From positions 1 to 9,012 of the forward strand of contig USOJ01000025.1 of assembly GCA_900556195.1 (NCBI GenBank): 9,012 nucleotides of DNA, written 5' to 3'. The notes under the pieces were generated by a model. The model was not told the DNA's origin and made no database searches. It was given only the letters and a program-made list of their open reading frames with translations. A program made the translations under genes and the position numbers. The stretch's first letter is position 1. Each line of letters starts with the position of its first letter. This stretch comes from an uncultured Eubacteriales bacterium. GTDB lineage: Bacteria > Bacillota > Clostridia > Christensenellales > Borkfalkiaceae. Shown here in pieces: positions 6,813 to 9,012 of the stretch.

Positions 6813-7334
6813 TTACGCCATAATCTCTTCGGCGGTTTTCCCGCGAAGAGCCGCGACTTGTTCCGCGGTTCTGAGTTCGTTAAGACCCGTGATAACGGCT
6901 TTAACCATGTTTACGGGGTTGGACGAACCGTGAGATTTGGTTCTGATGTTCTTTATGCCTGCGGCTTCCATTACCGCGCGGACGGGACCGCCCGCGATAA
7001 CGCCGGTACCTTCTTCGGCAGGCATCATGAGTACGCTTCCGCGTCCGAATTTGCCGATAACGACGTGAGGAATGGTGGTTCCTACCATAGCCACCTTACG
7101 CATAGCCTTTTTAGCTTGCGCGGTTGCCTTGTCGATTGCTTCGGGAACTTCGTTAGCCTTACCGCTTCCGCATCCTACTCTGCCGTTTTCGTCGCCTACT
7201 ACCACGAGAGCGGAGAATCTCATTTTACGACCGCCCTTTACGACTTTCGTGATACGGTTTACGGCTATAAGTTTTTTACAAAGACCGTCGTCGCGTTCTT
7301 GCTTTCTTTGAGGTCTGTTATTATCTCTTGCCAT
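6813..7334 (-). CDS. rpsE: 30S ribosomal protein S5
   Basis: S5 lies at the mRNA entry side of the 30S subunit, contacts S4 and S8, and influences decoding accuracy and helicase activity of the ribosome. The 173 residues match the family. The N-terminal double-stranded-RNA-binding-like domain covers about 20-85: [20 protein letters not shown] (22-41), then [20 protein letters not shown] (42-61). The C-terminal domain includes [19 protein letters not shown] (88-106), [15 protein letters not shown] (109-123) and [14 protein letters not shown] (133-146). C55 replaces the more usual tyrosine or glycine in the VG-x-G-x-GKA loop. A TAAGGAGGC site fused to the rplR stop precedes the ATG. Confidence 0.99.
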   Translation of the reverse strand: MARDNNRPQRKQERDDGLCKKLIAVNRITKVVKGGRKMRFSALVVVGDENGRVGCGSGKANEVPEAIDKATAQAKKAMRKVAMVGTTIPHVVIGKFGRGSVLMMPAEEGTGVIAGGPVRAVMEAAGIKNIRTKSHGSSNPVNMVKAVITGLNELRTAEQVAALRGKTAEEIMA

Positions 7335-7348
7335 TTGAATGTGCCTCC

Positions 7349-7717
7349 TTAGAATTTCAAGCCGCCTTCTCTGGCGCCCTCTGCTAATGCCTGAACTCTG
7401 CCGGTGTAAAGGTAACCGCCTCTGTCGAATACGACTTCTTCGATACCCTTAGCGGTAGCCTTTTTCGCAAGTTCTACGCCTACGATTTTGGCTTGTTCGA
7501 CTTTGTTCTTTCCTGCCGTAAGAGCAGCAACGGCTTTCTCCTTCGTCGAGCAGGCAACCAAAGTGTTGCCCGCTACGTCGTCGATGACTTGCGCGTAGAT
7601 GTTGTTAAGGCTTCTGTAAACGCAAAGTCTGGGACGCGACGCCGTGCCGGAGAGTTTGTTTCTTACTCTTGCGTGTCTTTTCTTTCTGTCCGTATTTTTA
7701 TCAATTTTTGAAATCAT
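7349..7717 (-). CDS. rplR: 50S ribosomal protein L18
   Basis: L18 binds 5S rRNA and, with L5, brings it into the central protuberance of the 50S subunit. The 122 residues match the family. It starts [22 protein letters not shown] and has the signature [20 protein letters not shown] (23-42) and [16 protein letters not shown] (43-58). The conserved [21 protein letters not shown] (96-116) follows and the protein ends EGGLKF, as L18 normally does. The ribosome-binding site TAAGGAGT begins in the rplF stop codon. The gene sits between L6 and S5, the invariant spc order. Nothing unusual was seen. Confidence 0.99.
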   Translation of the reverse strand: MISKIDKNTDRKKRHARVRNKLSGTASRPRLCVYRSLNNIYAQVIDDVAGNTLVACSTKEKAVAALTAGKNKVEQAKIVGVELAKKATAKGIEEVVFDRGGYLYTGRVQALAEGAREGGLKF

Positions 7718-7730
7718 ATCGGTTTACTCC

Positions 7731-8273
7731 TTATTTACCCGCAGTCTTGCCTTCCTTACGTTCGATTACTTCGCCCTTATAAGCGATACCGTAACCGTGA
7801 TAAGGTTCGGGCGTTCTGATAGCCCTGATGTTGGCTGCGACCTGTCCGACGGAGACTTTATCGATACCCTTTACGCTGATTTCCGTAGCGGAAACCGCCG
7901 TGAGAGTGATTCCGTCTTTCGCCTTAACCGTTACGGGGTGGCTGAAACCTACGGAAAGCGTCAGATCTTTACCCGTCTGCGCGACCTTCCAGCCGACGCC
8001 GTTTACGGTAAGAACTCTTTCGTATCCCTTCGTAACGCCTTCCACCATGTTGTGGAGTAACGCTCTGTACAAGCCGTGTTTAGCCCTTACCGAGTCTTCG
8101 TCGTTGTTACGAACGACGTGAGCGACCGCGCCGTCGATATTGAAGGCGATGTTAGCCGCGTCGTAGTCTTGCGTAAGCGTTCCGAGGGGTCCTTTAACGG
8201 TAAGCAAACCGTCGTTAGCCGTAACGGTAACTCCTGCCGGTATAGTAACCGGCTCTCTTCCCATTCTCGACAT
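7731..8273 (-). CDS. rplF: 50S ribosomal protein L6
   Basis: L6 lies beside the sarcin-ricin loop and the stalk base of the 50S subunit, close to where GTPase factors bind. The 180 residues form the usual two repeated domains (about 1-82 and 83-180). Motifs include MSRMGREPVTIPAGV (1-15), LLTVKGPLGTLT (23-34), VEGVTKGYERVLTVNGVGWK (77-96) and VGFSHPV (108-114). The family signature near the C-terminus reads RTPEPYHGYGIAYKGE here; PYKGKGIRY is more usual, so two lysines that face rRNA are replaced by His and Tyr. The end, RKEGKTAGK, is typical. The start has AAGGAGGT at 7 bases, fused to the rpsH stop. Confidence 0.99.
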   Translation of the reverse strand: MSRMGREPVTIPAGVTVTANDGLLTVKGPLGTLTQDYDAANIAFNIDGAVAHVVRNNDEDSVRAKHGLYRALLHNMVEGVTKGYERVLTVNGVGWKVAQTGKDLTLSVGFSHPVTVKAKDGITLTAVSATEISVKGIDKVSVGQVAANIRAIRTPEPYHGYGIAYKGEVIERKEGKTAGK

Positions 8274-8286
8274 ATCTTAGACCTCC

Positions 8287-8679
8287 TTACCAGACGTAAG
8301 CAAGGACTTCGCCGCCGTGGTTGGTCTTTCTTGCTTCCTTGTCTGTCATAACGCCCTTGGGAGTGGAGATGATCGCGATTCCGAGTCCGCCCAGAACCTT
8401 CGGTAATTCTTCGCAACCTGCGTAGATACGAAGACCGGGTTTGGAAATTCTCTTCAATCCGTTGATAACCTTTTCGCCCTTGGGACCGTACTTCAACGTA
8501 ACTACTATCTTGCCCTGAACGCCGTCTTCGACAACGTCGTACGCGGCGATATAGCCTTCGTCGAGAAGTATTTTAGCAATGGATTTTTTCATATTCGACG
8601 CGGGGATTTCTACCGTGTCGTGTTTAACGGTGAGCGCGTTTCTGATGCGCGTGAGCATATCTGCAATAGGATCTGTCAT
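8287..8679 (-). CDS. rpsH: 30S ribosomal protein S8
   Basis: S8 binds the central domain of 16S rRNA early in 30S assembly. In E. coli it also represses the spc operon by binding its mRNA. The 130 residues from the ATG at 8679 begin [15 protein letters not shown], the family's standard start. A reading frame extends upstream to a TTG at 8700, but those seven residues overlap the rpsZ stop and the Shine-Dalgarno site, so I reject them. The C-terminal domain carries the conserved [11 protein letters not shown] (76-86), [20 protein letters not shown] (91-110) and [20 protein letters not shown] (111-130). P107 stands where serine is usual (STSKG). I see no copy of an S8 binding site that can be judged by eye. 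Confidence 0.99.
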   Translation of the reverse strand: MTDPIADMLTRIRNALTVKHDTVEIPASNMKKSIAKILLDEGYIAAYDVVEDGVQGKIVVTLKYGPKGEKVINGLKRISKPGLRIYAGCEELPKVLGGLGIAIISTPKGVMTDKEARKTNHGGEVLAYVW

Positions 8680-8688
8680 TTTATCGTA

Positions 8689-8696
8689 CCTCCTTA
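8689..8696 (-). promoter_or_regulatory. Ribosome-binding site of rpsH, fused to the rpsZ stop codon
   Basis: The sequence TAAGGAGGT carries the rpsZ UAA stop and a Shine-Dalgarno site in one block that is fully complementary to the 16S rRNA tail. AGGAGG lies 9 bases before the ATG at 8679, which fixes the standard S8 start and argues against the upstream TTG. Confidence 0.88.
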
Positions 8697-8879
8697 CCAA
8701 CTAGCCTTTTTAACGCCGGGGATCTGCCCTTTGTACGCTAATTCTCTGAAACAAATACGGCATACTCCGTACTTTTTGAGAACGGCGTGAGGTCTACCGC
8801 AGATAGAACACCTCGTATACCCTCTCGTAGCATACTTCGGCGTCTTTTTCTGTTTATTTATCATAGCGAGTTTTGCCAT
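8694..8879 (-). CDS. rpsZ: 30S ribosomal protein S14, type Z (zinc-binding)
   Basis: S14 sits in the 30S head near S3, S10 and S19. The 61 residues are the short, zinc-binding form found in Firmicutes, Actinobacteria and thermophiles, not the long cysteine-free form of E. coli. The ligands C24-X2-C27 and C40-X2-C43 are all present ([11 protein letters not shown] and [11 protein letters not shown]). The N-terminus begins [20 protein letters not shown]; many relatives start MAKKSMI, so this part is ordinary. The end, [11 protein letters not shown], is the family's normal C-terminus. An AAGGAG site lies about 11 bases ahead of the ATG. The position between L5 and S8 is standard. The gene is often named rpsN in databases. 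Confidence 0.99.
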   Translation of the reverse strand: MAKLAMINKQKKTPKYATRGYTRCSICGRPHAVLKKYGVCRICFRELAYKGQIPGVKKASW

Positions 8880-8899
8880 AATTTCGTGTTCTCCTTAAC

Positions 8900-9012
8900 T
8901 TATGCTTTGAAAGGCATACCCATTGCCTTCAACAATTCGCGAGCCTCTTCGTCGGTTTTAGCGGTGGTAACGATACAAATGTCGTAACCTCTGGTCTGCT
9001 CTACCTGATCGT
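8900..9012 (-). CDS. rplE: 50S ribosomal protein L5 (3' end, cut by window edge)
   Basis: L5 binds 5S rRNA together with L18 in the central protuberance and forms a bridge to S13. Only the last 36 residues are in the window, read directly from the sequence: they include [20 protein letters not shown] and then AREL, and end MGMPFKA before TAA. The [15 protein letters not shown] motif and GMPF end are characteristic of bacterial L5. The start lies beyond the right edge, so nothing can be said about its full length or its ribosome-binding site. It is followed 20 bases later by rpsZ, the usual spc-operon order. Confidence 0.97.
   Translation of the reverse strand, partial: DQVEQTRGYDICIVTTAKTDEEARELLKAMGMPFKA

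Noticed and set aside
6621..7352. A 243-codon plus-strand frame spanning rpmD and rpsE
   Set aside because: It crosses two real genes and their junction in antisense, with low-complexity content (Ser, Phe, Arg rich). It is best explained as a side effect of codon bias.
8680..8700. TTG at 8700 as an alternative start for S8, adding seven residues
   Set aside because: The added residues would be encoded by the rpsZ stop region and the Shine-Dalgarno site. The ATG at 8679 gives the standard [15 protein letters not shown] start with proper spacing.

Overview
This window is a stretch of core housekeeping DNA: the lower part of a bacterial S10-spc-alpha ribosomal protein supercluster. All 18 recognised genes lie on the minus strand, so transcription runs from position 9012 towards 1. 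The transcriptional order is rplE (3' end only), rpsZ (S14 type Z), rpsH, rplF, rplR, rpsE, rpmD, rplO, secY, adk, map, infA, rpmJ, rpsM, rpsK, rpsD, rpoA and rplQ (5' part only). The two end genes are cut by the window edges, not broken.

The organism is most likely a member of the Firmicutes/Clostridia. The gene order secY-adk-map-infA-rpmJ-rpsM-rpsK-rpsD-rpoA-rplQ is the clostridial one, with rpsD inside the cluster, unlike Bacillus subtilis where rpsD is elsewhere. S14 is the short four-cysteine type, S4, L36 and adenylate kinase all keep their zinc cysteines, and Shine-Dalgarno sites are strong (AGGAGG). A long form of L17 with two internal insertions, and the apparent lack of the KOW-protein gene that many clostridia carry between map and infA, suggest a less studied clostridial lineage. 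I cannot name it from this window.

Layout: 9012-6138 holds the spc-type block of ribosomal proteins, packed with gaps of about 5 to 20 bases. In six junctions the UAA stop of one gene is fused to the Shine-Dalgarno site of the next. 6115-3403 holds secY, adk and map, separated by only 1 and 3 bases and probably translationally coupled. 3402-2808 holds infA and rpmJ and the only two sizeable gaps (127 and 89 bases), both with inverted repeats that may be mRNA leader structures. 2807-1 is the alpha operon: S13, S11, S4, RNA polymerase alpha and L17. I see no convincing promoter or intrinsic terminator, so the window may be read through as one long transcript.

Together the genes supply small- and large-subunit ribosomal proteins, initiation factor 1, the RNA polymerase alpha subunit, the SecY translocon channel, nucleotide balance (Adk) and N-terminal methionine removal (Map). 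I found no mobile element, CRISPR array, tRNA, rRNA or accessory system. The points worth a second look are modest: the enlarged L17, the two candidate leaders, the GTG start of infA, the stop/Shine-Dalgarno fusions and a few unusual substitutions in conserved ribosomal proteins.
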